Assembly (NCBI RefSeq): GCF_047496725.1
Contig: NC_132971.1
Coordinates: 9,693,001-9,757,000, forward strand
DNA length: 64,000 nucleotides
DNA from: Anoplolepis gracilipes
Taxonomy: Eukaryota; Arthropoda; Insecta; Hymenoptera; Formicidae
Reading direction: 5' to 3'
This document shows positions 1 through 10,731 of this stretch, in pieces (position 1 is the first letter of the stretch; each line of letters starts with the position of its first letter). Under the pieces are notes generated by a model. It was not told where the DNA came from, did no database searches, and worked only from the letters and a program-made list of their open reading frames with translations. Position numbers and translations under genes: made by a program.

Positions 1-184
1 ATTTTATTAAAAAAATGAAATATCTTGTACAAAAGTTTACCTTATAATCTTGTCAGCCTTATCAAAAATTTCTAGATTTGTCAGTATTACTCCATGTTGT
101 ACGTTATTTATTATCTAAAATAAATTATTTCCGTGGCAGTCACATTAACAATATTTTATTTGATATTATATATTATTATTTGAC

Positions 185-2828
185 GAGAGGGGGTAAAGAT
201 GGCGGATAGAGAGGATGGGCGAGTTAAGAGACCGGAGTATTTTTGAGGTTTTAGAAGAATAGGAAAAGTGGAAAGTGAAAAGTAAGGGCAGATGGGAAAG
301 CAGAAGTACAGTGCTGTGAGAGAAAGTGGAGTGAAGGAGAAGGTCAAGCAGGAAAGAGAAATATAAGGACGGGAAAATTGGAACGAGAGGATGGAGAAGG
401 ATGACGTGGAAGAATTGGGAAGCGAAGGAACGAGAGGAGGGGTGGAGCGAGGAGAAAAGGAGTGGACGCTAGAAGACGGAGGAAGTTGGTAGAGGAGAAT
501 AGGATGAATTTGGGGAGAGGTGAGACAGAAGAAAAGAAAAAAAAAGGAAAAATCAGGAGTAAGAATGGAGGCAAGAGGTGAAGAGGAGAAGGAGAGGACG
601 GCAAAGGCAAGTCAGTAGAGCGGAGCAGAAGGGCGACACGGCGGAGGAAAAGGGGAGTGGAGTACTGACAGCGGACGACAGGTGGCGATAGGCGGTGGAA
701 AGAGGTGCAAAGCCGAGAGACGGATCCGATAGATCGATATCGGAAGGAAGATGGCGGAGGTATCGATTACGATAGAGGCGAAAAGAAAGATTAAAGCGTG
801 CACGTGGTGTCAGGTTGGAAGAGAAAAGAGGAATAGTAAGGTTAGAAGTGCGAGTGTGGCGTGAAGGAAGAAGAGAGAGAGAGAGAGGAAATGAGAAAAA
901 AGGGACAGGGAAAGATGGAGGAGCTGAGGAGGATAAGGAACGAGGTGAGAGAACTGAAGGAGTGCGTGGTGAAAGTGTTAGTGGTGGTGAGGAAGATTTG
1001 CGGAGAGCTAAAGGTGAGAAGGGAGAGCAGGGAAGGAAAGGTGGAGTGTGAGAGGAGAGAAAAGGCGAAAGAGGAAGAAAAGGAGAGAGGAGGAGCGGAA
1101 TGGCAAGAAGAAGAGAGAGGAGAAAAGAGAGAGGAGAAAAAGAGTGTGTGGAAGAGAGTGAAGAGGAAAGCGGGTTGAAGGAGGGGGGAAGAAACATGAG
1201 AAGATGGAGAGAGGAATAGAAGTGAGTGACGAGGCGGACAATAGGAATGAGAAAGGAGGAAAGGAGACTGGAAAGAAGAAGAAAAGGGAGGAAGAATTAA
1301 GGAGGGAAGAAGGGAAAGGGGGTGACTTGAAGAGGAGACTGGATCGGGCAAGAGGAGGAAAAGGTGAAAGAAGGAGGGGGGACAACGAAGAGCAGGGAGA
1401 GATAAAAAGAGAGGTGGAAGATGAGGGGATAGAAAGGGAGAAGAGAGAGCGACAAGAGGAGAGGAGAAGAGGAGACGAGGATAGAGAGGATGAGGCATAA
1501 TGGAGGGTGGTAGAAGGGGATGAAAAGGAAAAATGGGTGGAAGAGAAGGAAAAGGAGGAAAGAGAGAAGAAGGAAAAGTGGGAGAGTGTCTGGAAGAGAA
1601 TGGAGAGAAGAGCGGAGAGAGTAAGAAAGGAGAAGGAACGTAAGGAGATGGAAAGAAGAGAGAGAGTGAGAAGGGAGGAAGAGAAAAGAAGGAAGAAGAG
1701 GGAGAAGAAAGAAGGAGAGGATCAGGAGGAGAGGAGGTGTATTGTGGAAGGGATTGTGGAGAGGGAAGTAGGCAAGAGGTTAAGGATGGAATGGATAGAG
1801 GAAAGAAGAAGGGAGGACGGAACGTGGATGATGCTGACAGAAATGGAGAAGAGAGAGGACAGAGATGAGGTGCTAGGGAAGGAAGGAGAAATTAGAGGAA
1901 ACTGGGGAGTGGGAGTAGACGAGGACCTGACGTTGGAGGAGAGGAGGACGAGATGGAGGATCGGGAAGGCAGCGAGAAGAGAGAAAGCGAGAGGCAGGAG
2001 AGTGGTGGCGACATGCAGGGAGCTAAGCGTGGATGGGAGGAGATGGAGATAGGTAGAAGAAGAGAGGAGATGGGAGACAGAGAAGGGAGAAGAGGAAAAG
2101 GAAAAAGGCAAGAGGAAAGAAGAAGAGGATGTCTGAGAGAAAGAAAGAAAGGATTGAGGGGTAGAGGGAAGGAGGGACGAGAGATGGGTCAGAGAGAGGA
2201 GAGAGTGCTATTAGTTTAGAAGGAAGAGAGGAGGGAAAGCAGAGGAGTACCATAGTCGAGAAGGAAGGAAGGAGGAGAGGAGAGAGGAAGGAAGAGAGAA
2301 GAGGAAGATGGCTGAGAGGAAAGGAGGAAGGACACAGGATCAATTGTCAGAGGGCGGAGAGGGCAGAGGGAATTCAGAGGAAGAAAAGAGAAGAAAGAGA
2401 AGGGAAGTAGGAAGAAAGGGGGTGAGAAGGGAGAAAAAGGGGCGGAGAGAGCAGGGATGTCAGAGGAAAGAAGAGAAAAGAGAGGAAAAAAGAAGAAGGC
2501 GCAGAGGAGAAAGGATGGGAGGAGACAGGGGGAAAATAAGGGGGAGAAAAGGAGAAATAGGGTTGAGAGAGAAAGGGTAGTGCGAGGGAGGGAGAGGGAA
2601 ACAGTTTGTAAGGCTATACAATGGCCAGATTCGGGGAAGAAAAAGGGAGGGTTTAGAGTGGAAGATGAGGGAGGGGTTTAACAGAGATTCAGGGAGAATT
2701 TCGGGGGTTTAATTATGTAAAGTGTAAATATGAAATGTTGTATGTTTGGATAAGAGAAGGGAGATTGTAAAAAATATGGTGTCCCTTGAAAACACCCCGG
2801 AAACCCGAATAGGGACCCGGAATAAACG
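185..2828 (+). mobile_element. Purine-strand K/E/R non-LTR retroposon with 18-bp TSD
   Basis: The segment is flanked by a perfect 18-bp direct repeat, TATATATTATTATTTGAC, at 167-184 and 2829-2846. This is the target-site duplication expected of a non-LTR retrotransposon. The plus strand is almost entirely A and G from about 190 to 2700, with a non-purine 3' segment ending in GGACCCGGAATAAACG. It carries a coiled-coil ORF1-like region but no reverse transcriptase, endonuclease or integrase motif in any frame. At 2.64 kb it is therefore either an internally deleted copy or a non-autonomous derivative. The family assignment (ant LINE with highly charged ORF1) is from memory of similar ORFs and is inference; the boundaries are seen directly. 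Confidence 0.7.
861..2052 (+). pseudogene. Charged coiled-coil ORF1-like protein, fragmented
   Basis: Three consecutive plus-strand reading frames (861-1178, 1204-1500, 1507-2052) encode proteins made largely of Lys, Glu and Arg with heptad-like runs, as expected for a long coiled coil. The last frame ends in a less biased tail with VDEDLTLEERRTRWRIG followed by a segment ending DGRRWRW. I associate that tail with the C-terminal domain of ORF1 proteins of ant retrotransposons. Such proteins are often mis-annotated as trichohyalin or golgin. By analogy the role would be RNA binding and assembly of the retrotransposition particle. The frame changes and stops make this copy a pseudogene. A spurious origin from purine-rich DNA is the alternative for the parts before about 1500. 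Confidence 0.5.
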
Positions 2829-2883
2829 TATATATTATTATTTGACATTTTATATATATATATATATATATACATATGGTATA

Positions 2884-4201
2884 CGAGGTCTGTCTATAAA
2901 GTAACGGGACTGGCTTAAAAAAGAATATGTATTTACAATTTATGGCAAATTTATTGTTTGTCCCCTTCGATGTATTCTCCATTGGCACTCACACATTGAC
3001 CTATTCTTCTTTTTTACTGGTCGAAGGCGTGTTGCAGTTCATTTTCTGATAACTGTTTTAATAGCTGTGACGTTTTCTTAACAGTATCCAATGACTCAAA
3101 ACGAGTTCCTTTTAGCACAGATTTTATTTTTGGGAAAAAGAAAAAGTCACAGGGTGCTAAATCAGGGGAATATGGAGAATGTTCCAGTGTTGCAATTCGT
3201 TTTTCAACCAAAAACTGCTTCACGGAGAGCGCTGTGTGCGAAGGAGCATTGTCATGATAAAAAATGAAACCATTTTGCCAGAATTCTGGGAATTTTTTTC
3301 TAACTCTTTCTCTCAGCTTAATCAAAACTTCTTTGTAATAATGCTGGTTCACTGTCTTGCTCTATGGTATTCACTCTTCCAAAATGATACCCTTGATATT
3401 AAAAAATGTAATCAGCATTGTTTTAAATTTTAATTTGCTTTGACGAGCTTTTTTGATTCTTGGGGAAGAGGGGGTTTTCCAATGCATGGATTATCTTTTT
3501 GTCTCTGGATCGTATTGAAAGATCCAGGTTTCGTCACAAGTAATAACTTTTTTTAAAAGATCGGGGTCGGCATCAATTTGCTCCAGCATGTCGGCACAAA
3601 GTTCCTTACGTCGTTCTTTTTGTTCTGATGTGAGAATCCTAGGAACCATTTTGGCACAAACTTTTTTCATGTGGAAATTCTCCCGTAAAATTTTTCACAC
3701 AGTGTCTTTGTCAATGTTGATAATTTCAGATATCATTCGGACACTCAGTCGACGGTCTGCTCGAATAATCTGGCCGATTTTTTCTACATTTTCGTCAGTT
3801 CTCGAAGTTGCCGGCCGCCCAGAGCGTTCGTCGTCTTCCACTTCCTCACGACCTTCAGTGAACCTTTTGTGCCACTCAAACACTCGCGTACGGGACATGC
3901 AGTCTTCCCCATAAGCCTGAGTAAGTATCTGTAAACACTCCGTTGGTGTTTTATTCAAATTCACCGAAAATTTTAAATTCACATGCTGTTCAATTTTAAC
4001 ACTCAACATTTTAACAGCAAGCGAGGTGAAATGCAAGCACATTTAACCACGACTAGCGAAACTCTGAGGGTCCGATAGTGCTGAGGTTTGCTCTGCAGGC
4101 TCAGACACGTCCAAAGTCACCGGCCCTTCTTTCATTTGTCTCTCTCGTTGCGTTCAGAGGAAGTTACAACGCCAGTCCCGTTACTTTATAGACAGACCAT
4201 G
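2884..4201 (-). mobile_element. mariner-family transposon, 1318 bp
   Basis: Terminal inverted repeats of about 31 bp lie at 2884-2914 and 4171-4201. They share GGTCTGTCTATAAAGTAACG and the following 8 bases exactly. A TA dinucleotide flanks each end (2882-2883 and 4202-4203), the mariner target duplication. The total length matches the usual 1.3 kb of the family. The transposase gene inside runs on the minus strand. The element sits in or beside the TA-rich tail of the RTE-like element that begins at 4204, so it probably landed in that tail. Confidence 0.93.
3014..4042 (-). pseudogene. mariner transposase, DD34D, inactivated
   Basis: The reading starts with a mariner N-terminal helix-turn-helix region (4042-3695), including RTRVFEWHKRFTEGRE and DERSGRPATS. 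The catalytic triad is visible: the first Asp in CDETWIF (about 3520), the second in FYHDNAPSH (about 3255), and the third in YSPDLAPCDFF (about 3160). It would cut and paste the surrounding element by DDE/D chemistry. It is dead. A TGA follows INIDKDTV at about 3693, a TAA follows the first catalytic Asp region at about 3497, and further stops or frame changes separate the middle from the intact C-terminal frame 3352-3014. Family membership is certain from the motifs; the subfamily is not resolved. Confidence 0.92.
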
Positions 4202-4271
4202 TATATATATCTTCTTGTTCTTCTTCTTAGCTTAGGACTTTGTCCTGTATCTCCATCAAATCCGCGTCTCG

Positions 4272-7200
4272 TCAGCCCTGCGACGACGACGTCCAGGCTT
4301 CCCGCCATCGCTTCGGCGGCCTTGTCGACGGTCTTGTGGTGTTCGGCTTCTCCTCCTTCGCTATCCTGGCTATCCTGGCTATCCTGTCCTCAGCCATCCT
4401 ATCTACGTGGTCTCTCCATGCTCTTCTTCTGCTCTTTGCCCATCTTACAACGTCCTGTATGTTACACTTTTGCCTTAGGTCGTTGTTTCTGACTCTGTCG
4501 CGCAGGGTGTTTCCTGTTATTTGTCTTAGAGTCTTCATTTCAGCAGTCCGTAGTAGGCGTTTCGTTATTGTTGTTTCCGCTCTCGTCTCGATGGCATGTG
4601 TCATGATTGGTCTTACACATTATATATTCTTGTTTTATTGCTGATGCTTATGTGCTTATTCCTCCAGATCAGGTCTCCTGAGGCATCCTGAAACCATAGC
4701 TGCCTTGGTTGTTTGTGCCTTTATTTCCTCTTTGAGATCTCTACTGCTGGTGATCTTTGCTCCCAGGTAGTCGAAAGTCATGATTTGTTCAACGCTTTTG
4801 TTATATGGCTAGCTTACACCTGCTTGGTTCTTTAGATATTACGAGAGATTTTGTTTTTTCTACCGAAATCCTCATATTGAACTCTTCCGCTGCCTTCTCG
4901 AACTTATATAGGAGTTTTTGTAGTGTTATAGCCTGAGACTATAACTAATTACATTAAATAATATATATGAAATAATAATCAATTAATAATTAAGAAAATA
5001 TAATAAAAGTATAATTGCGGAATACTAACGAAATAAGCCTTGCGAAATAAACGGTATCCGCATACCGCGATCGGAGCGTTGACCGCGCGTACCGCTGACA
5101 TAGTTAGCCACGCGCGAAACTCGAGACGAAGCCGGAACATCGCGGCGAGGATTACGAAAGAATGCAAGCTAGGAAGTCCGACCCTTGGACTCGCTGCGCT
5201 TGCACTCAACGCGAGTTGAGCAATCCGACCGAATTTTAGGACGGTCGCTCAACGGTATAAAAAATCCACCTGCGCTCGGACGCGGGGGCAGTCAAAACAG
5301 TAAGTTAGTAATAGTCATAACTGCAACGGGCAGTCAAGAAACGACGAGCTCATAAAGAATAATCGAAGTGCACGAGTGAGACCAAGTGCGAACCGCCAAC
5401 CCTCACGATGACCGACGCGAAAGGCCCATCTCCGCCTACGACGCAACGCCAGGAAGGGAACCTCGCCTTCATAGGCAATAAAACTGCGCTACACCGCTGT
5501 ACTGGAGTAAATATATTATATTTCAATAACTATTACAAGGATTCTACGTTATTGAAAGGAACGCAGCCTTCCCCCGCCCTGAATCCTGCTCTCCTCCGCG
5601 GATCCCGAACTCAGTGCCGTCCCGCGGCACAAGAGTAGATTATCTTCGTCCTCGGATATTATCACGGCGTCGTCGGCATAACAGATTATTTTGATCTCCT
5701 CTCTTCCCATTACATATCCTCAACCAGCTATTTTAACTTCCTCGACGATCTCGTTCATGATGATGTTGAACAGGATCGGGCTGAGGCTATCTCCTTGCCT
5801 TATACCTACTGCCATGGGAATTTTGTTCGTTGTTTTATTGCCCGTTCTTATGTATGTACTATTGTCCGTGTTCAGCTGTTCGATAACTGCTATTATATTC
5901 GGGTCTAAATTCCGTTTCTTCAACAGGCCTAATACATCTTTGAGTTTTACTCTATCAAAGGCCTGCGTGAGATCCACAAAGCACATATAGGCCCTTTTAC
6001 TATACTCGATGGCTTTTTTTGTTATTTGCCGTAGTATGTATATGGCGTCCGTTGTGGACCTGTTTCTTCTGAACCCCTATTGTTCTTCCGCAAATCCAGT
6101 CCTCTCGTCCGATATTATTTTGATCATTAGCTTTGCCGTTGTGCTAAGGAGGCTAATCCCTCTGCAGTTTTTCGGGTTAGTTTTTTCTCCTTTTTTAAAT
6201 ATCGGTATGGTTATACTTTCCCTCCATTCCTGTGGTACTTCCTTGTGGGTTAGGATTTTATTGAAAAAAGAGTGTAGTTCCTTCGTCAGCGCCCCTCCGC
6301 CATATTTTAATAGCTCGTTTCCGATGCTATCTGGCCCTGGAGCTTTCCGATTTTTCAGCTTGTGTATTGCCATCTCAAGTCTGTCCTTGGGGATTTGCCA
6401 GTTATTTAGTAGGGTGCATTCTGCATTCGGGGTGTCTGTGTCCTGTCGTGGTGTTAGCTGTGCTTCCCCGTAGAGGTTTCGAAAGTATTTCTCCCATTCT
6501 TCCGTTGTTATTGTGGTGATCTGTACAAACTTGTTGACAACTCGTTTACGATTCCGCAGTGTTTTCCATACTTTCTTCTGACCCCCGTACAGGTCGTGTT
6601 CCATGTCGATTGAGTATTTTTCCCAAAATTGATGTTTTATCTTCCTTATTTCTTCATTCACTCTATTCCTTGTTGTTTTGTAGCTATCATAACCGGTGTT
6701 GCCACTTCTGTGTCGAATGTAGGATTCTCTCTTCTCGGCTGCCAATGCCTTTATCTCTTCCTTGAACCATGGCTTTGTTCTTTGTTTGCCACTCCTGTTG
6801 ATCTTTCTTTTATCCAGTGCTTCTTCAGCCGCTCCTATTATATTTAAGCGAAGCTTCTCCCACGCCGTCCATACATTATCCTCTTCCTGGATCTCGTTCC
6901 TGTCTATTTTCTGGTTCAACCTTTGTTGGTATAGGTGCTTTGTTGAGTCATCGGAGAGGGATTCTACATTAAGTTTCTCTGCCGTTGTCTGTTCAACCCT
7001 GCTCCTCCTCCGTATGGTCCCTCTCATTTTCATTAGTACTAGATTGTGATCGGTTCCGGTGTTCGCGGAATTCAAGACTCTTACGTCCAGTATCCTCGAG
7101 GGGTGTACGTTTCTGTTCGTGATAATATAGTCTATAATTGACTTGTGCCCTCTTGTGTTCTCAAATGTGTACTTATGTTGTGGTTTAGGTGGGTAATAGG

Positions 7201-7927
7201 TGTTATTTATACGCAGTTCATTTTGTGCGCATAGGTGGATCAATTGTTCGTCGTTATCGTTGACCGTGTCTTCGTTGAAGCTGTTCTTAATACCGCTTAG
7301 CACCTCACTGTCAATCCTCGCGTTGAAATCTCCCATGATCACGACCTCACCTTGTTTGGGTATGCTATTCAGCATCGATTGTAGATCATCGTAGAATTTA
7401 TCTCTCTCTTCCTTTGGTTTATTGATATCCGGGGCGTAGGTGCTTATGACATACGTTGTCTTTGTCTTGTGTAGTTGGAGCGTTGTCTGTAGGAGTCTGT
7501 CGCTGAAGTATGTTATGTCCTTTATATTCTCTTCCAGTTTATCTTGTATTAACAGGCCAACTCCCGAAGCTGCTCTCTCGTTTTTGTTTCTTCCATTGTA
7601 TATCAAGATATAATCACCAATCCTGATGTTGCCCTTTCTTCTCTTCTTTGTTTCTGATAGGGAGCATATGTCTATTTTGTGCTTCTCGAGTTCTGTTATC
7701 ACTTCTTGTTCTCTATTATTAAAAGATGTCACGTTCCATGTTGCAATTCTAATTGGTTTTGTCTTCCGTACTCGTTTCTTCCGTGGTCCTGCCCTGTCGT
7801 CATCGTTACAATCCGTCCCATCCGAGGCTACGTCTTTGGTTCTAGGAGCACTAGTTTCTTTTACTATAGGCAGGTCGCTGGCCTCGCCTTCAAACCCTCC
7901 TCCTTTATCCGGGCTTGGGACCGGCAT
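4272..7927 (-). pseudogene. RTE-like endonuclease-reverse transcriptase, broken
   Basis: Domains in order from 7927 downwards. First is an acidic leader. Next comes an apurinic-type endonuclease with IATWNVTSF, CSLSETKK, VVIMGDFNARID and TGTDHNLV. Then reverse transcriptase motifs follow: NRKAPGPDSIGNELL (about 6330), FVDLTQAFDRVK (about 5970), GIRQGDSLSPILFN (about 5800) and the catalytic CYADDAVII (about 5675). The C-terminal tail at 4604-4272 ends RPPKRWREAWTSSSQG. The protein would nick the target and copy its own RNA. It is dead: an in-frame TAG lies at 6077-6079 between AEEQ and GFRRNRSTTD, the insertion at 4924-5634 cuts it just after the YADD motif, and more stops lie near 4640-4830. 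Removing the insert and one GTAG repairs the frame across that site. Confidence 0.88.
4924..5634. mobile_element. Solo-LTR-like insertion, 711 bp, 4-bp TSD GTAG
   Basis: The RT gene is interrupted exactly between two copies of GTAG (4920-4923 and 5635-5638). Deleting the insert and one copy joins the sequence either side of DNL-QKLLYKFE in frame, so both boundaries are secure. The insert begins TGTTATAGCC and is GC-richer than its surroundings. It has a TATAAA-like box near 5258-5264 and an AATAAA signal near 5477. This is the layout of a long terminal repeat, but the right end reads CACAAGA rather than ending in CA. A 76-codon ORF at 5408-5638 runs out through the end and is probably chance. 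A non-autonomous DNA element is the alternative. Confidence 0.6.
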
Positions 7928-7962
7928 CGCCGATTGCTAACTGCATCCGACGAAGGCGGAGT

Positions 7963-7996
<34 letters not shown>

Positions 7997-7999
<3 letters not shown>

Positions 8000-8408
8000 G
8001 GTGTCCGGTAATTCGTAAAAAAATTTCTCGTTTACAGATAGAGCAAATCAAACTGAACAAAAAAGTTCCGTTTTGCGATTTTTGGAATAAATATTGAGAA
8101 ATTATTTAAAAAATATCGATAAATTCATGTGAGCATTAGCATGTGGTGAGAAAAGCCAGCAGTCACGCGGTCGCTAGGAGTAGCAAGAAGAGACAGCCCA
8201 TTGTTACACGGTTACTATGCGTGCGACTAGCAAGGCTGTTTTTTTTGCAGAGTGCTAATATATTGGCGTGAATTGATCGATATTTTTAAATTAATTTCTC
8301 AATAATTATTGCGAAAATCGCAAAATGGTAAATGACTTTTTTTCTTACTGTCAGTTTGATCTGCTTTATTCGTACACGAGAGATTTTTTCGAATTATTGG
8401 ACACTCTG
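7997..8408. mobile_element. CAGGGTG hairpin MITE, copy 1
   Basis: The ends are CAGGGTGTCCGGTAATTCG and its near reverse complement ending CACTCTG, each flanked by TA. The two halves are imperfect inverted repeats; GAGAAATTATTTAAAAAATA pairs with TAAATTAATTTCTC, for example. The centre is about 100 bp of unpaired, GC-richer DNA. There is no coding capacity. TA flanks and the absence of genes fit a Tc1/mariner-type foldback MITE. Confidence 0.75.
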
Positions 8409-8426
8409 TATATATGTATATATATA

Positions 8427-8949
8427 CAGGGTGTCTCAAAATGACCGTATCACCTCTCGAGTGCAAATAGAGCAGGTTAAATGGAATAGAAAAGTCCTGT
8501 GCCATTTTGCGATTTTCAGAATAATTATTAAGAAATTAATTTACAAAGATCGGCAAATCCGGCGCGAGTATCAGTCCGCTGCAAAAAAGATGGCGAGAAG
8601 GACGGCCTATCACAAAAAAGATGGCGAGAAAGATGGCCCACCGCTAGGCCGGTCGCTAAATAATAATCGTTAATCTATTGTTCTTATCAACGCTTTTTGT
8701 CTATGCCCCTGGTAACCGCGAGGCAATGGCACCCATTTACGCCGCGCGCGCTTAGCGACCGTCCTTAGGGCCGTCTTTTTCGCCATCTTTTTTGCAGCGG
8801 CCTGATACTCGCGCCGGATTTGCCGATCTTTGTAAATTAATTTCTCAATAATTATTCCGAAAATCGCAAAATGGTACAGAATTTTTCTATTCCATTTAAG
8901 CCGCTCTACCTGCACTCGAGAGGTGATACGGTCATTCTGAGACACCCTG
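8427..8949. mobile_element. CAGGGTG hairpin MITE, copy 2
   Basis: The element starts CAGGGTGTCTCAAAATGACC and ends with the reverse complement ...GAGACACCCTG, in TA repeats on both sides. The arms are about 200 bp and include ATGGCGAGAAG paired with TTCGCCAT. A relative lies at 58389-58850. Arms and centre contain no gene; the ORFs predicted in it are readings of the hairpin arms. Confidence 0.8.
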
Positions 8950-8975
8950 TGTATATATATATATATATATATACA

Positions 8976-9032
8976 CAGGGTGTCTCAGAATGACCGTATC
9001 ACCTCTCGAGTGCAGGTAGAGCGGCTTAAGTG

Positions 9033-9035
<3 letters not shown>
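8976..9035. mobile_element. CAGGGTG MITE fragment
   Basis: About 60 bp match the terminus of the preceding element (CAGGGTGTCTCAGAATGACC onward) and then pass into a long (TA)n tract at 9036-9080. It looks like a MITE whose interior has been lost or replaced by microsatellite expansion. Confidence 0.7.
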
Positions 9036-9081
<46 letters not shown>

Positions 9082-9084
<3 letters not shown>

Positions 9085-9964
9085 GGTGGACCATTTTAAT
9101 CCATCCAGTCAAATATTTCGAAAACCAAGCCCAGGAGAAAAAAATGTTTCAAACAAGAGTTGTATGGTTTCGAGGGGGCCATAAGATGGTACCATTGGTT
9201 TGACCTTGAAATGCCATTTGAAGGTCACGTGAAGGTCACTTTAAGTTTTTTAAATGAAATACCCTATATATTTTTACATATTCTTGTAGCTCATCTCGAG
9301 AGCTTTCCAAAACACTTATGGCAAAGTATTTCTTATTAAGTATTTTTTGAGTTATAAGGCTTCAAATTTGCAGTATTTTGACATAAAATACAAGATATCT
9401 CGTAAAATATTCATTTTTTGATTATCTTACTGTAATATTTTTATGCACAGAATAATGAGACGAATCAATTGGTGTAAAGAAAACACATAATTATGTTAAA
9501 GTAAAAATCTAAATTTGCAACTAACAGTTACACATTTTTACTTTAACATAATTATGTGTTTTCTTTACCCCAATTGATTCGTCTCATTATTCTGTGCATA
9601 AAAATATTACAGCAAGATAATAAAAAAATGAATATTTTACGAGATATCTTGTAGTTTATGTCAAAATACTGCAACTTTGAAGCCTTATAACTCAAAAAAT
9701 ACTTAATGAAAAATACTTTGTCATAAGTGTTTTGGAAAGCTCTCGAGATGAGCTACAAGAATATGTAAAAATATATAGGGTGTTCCATTTAAAAAACTTG
9801 AAGTGACTTTCACGTGACTTTCAAATGACTTTTCAAGGTTAAACCAATGGTACCATCTTATTTATGGCCCCCTCGAAACCATACAACTTTTGTCTGAAAC
9901 ATTTTTCTCTCCCGGGCTTAGTTTTCGAGATATTCGACTGGATGGATTAAAATGGTCCACCCTG
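9082..9964. mobile_element. Long near-perfect hairpin element, 883 bp
   Basis: The two arms (about 9082-9505 and 9540-9964) are reverse complements over more than 400 bp, with only about 35 bp between them. The ends are CAGGGTGGACCATTTTAATC and its complement, each next to TA. The transcript would fold into a single long hairpin. No ORF of note is present. A diverged relative lies at 29576-30412, sharing the loop-proximal block with ATTATTCTGTGCATAAA. Confidence 0.85.
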
Positions 9965-9987
9965 TATATATATATATATATATATAT

Positions 9988-10205
9988 AGGGTGTCTCATA
10001 AATAACGAGCTAACGCTCGTGAACGAATAGAGCGGGTTAAATGGAATAGAAAAGTCCTGTACCATTTTGTGATTTTCAGAATAATTATTAAGAAATTAAT
10101 TTAAAAATATCGACCAATTCACGCCAATATATTAGCGCTTTTCTATTCCATTTAACCCGCTCTACCTGCACCCGAGAAGTGGTACGGTCGTTTTAAGACA
10201 CCCTG
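9988..10205. mobile_element. CAGGGTG MITE, asymmetric or chimeric copy
   Basis: The left end reads AGGGTGTCTCATAAATAACG and the right end ...TTTTAAGACACCCTG. The arms share TTAAATGGAATAGAAAAG with its complement, but the left terminus resembles copy 1 and the right resembles copy 2. It may have arisen by deletion or recombination between relatives. Confidence 0.65.
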
Positions 10206-10209
10206 TATA

Positions 10210-10717
10210 CAGGGTGATTCAAAACAACTTAATGTCTTTAAAATGACATATTCTTGAGGCAATTCTGAGACGATTTTTCCTTTTACAAAATTTTATCTGA
10301 AGCATAGTTTCTGAGTTATAATTGAATAAGAAAAAATAATTAGCTTTACGAGCCAAGTACAACGGGCAAGCAGGGACGGCGCAATACGTCATAAAACAAA
10401 TGACTCCTCTAGACGGCTAATAATATTACACAATAATAATTATTATTATACAATATTATCGTTTGAAGTTTATTGAATTATTATTGCATTTTATACGACA
10501 TTTACAATATTATTGACCGTAGGGAGGACATTAGTCTGATGACGCGTTGCACCGTTCCTGCATGCTCATTGTATCCGGTTCCTAAATGGCTAACTATTTT
10601 CAATTACAATATAACTCAGAAACTAAGCTTCAGACAAAATTTTATAAAAGCAAAAATTGTCTTAAAATTCGCTCAAGAATATGTTATTTTAAGGACATCA
10701 GGTTTTGAATCACCCTG
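10210..10717. mobile_element. CAGGGTGATTC hairpin MITE
   Basis: The ends are CAGGGTGATTCAAAACAACT and its near complement ...TTTTGAATCACCCTG, abutting TA. The arms of about 130 bp include CATATTCTTGAG and its inverse and flank an unpaired centre of about 250 bp. It is a different subfamily from its neighbours, with no gene inside. Confidence 0.75.
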
Positions 10718-10731
10718 TATATATAATATAT

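Larger units (their letters stand above)
4204..7962 (-). mobile_element. RTE-like non-LTR retrotransposon, minus strand
   Basis: One endonuclease/reverse transcriptase gene reads on the minus strand from 7927 to 4272. The element is bounded by (TA)n at both sides: 7963-7996 at its 5' side, and the stretch interrupted by mariner at its 3' side. There is no ORF1, which fits the RTE clade. The endonuclease-RT order and a C-terminal tail resembling insect 'craniofacial development protein 2-like' models also point to RTE. No clean target duplication was found because both flanks are TA repeats. It is interrupted by the 711-bp insertion at 4924-5634. Confidence 0.75.

Noticed and set aside
156..1498. 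Long minus-strand Ser/Leu/Phe/Pro ORFs opposite the purine-rich strand
   Set aside because: They are the antisense reading of a purine-only strand; composition is fully explained by strand bias and the plus frames carry the recognisable domain.
5408..5638. 76-codon ORF in the solo-LTR-like insertion
   Set aside because: It runs across the insertion boundary into the host RT gene, so its end is accidental.
8332..8945. Basic ORFs with repeated IIIEKLIYKDRQIRREYQ
   Set aside because: Readings of MITE arms; the same phrase appears on opposite strands of the hairpin and in the copy at 58393.
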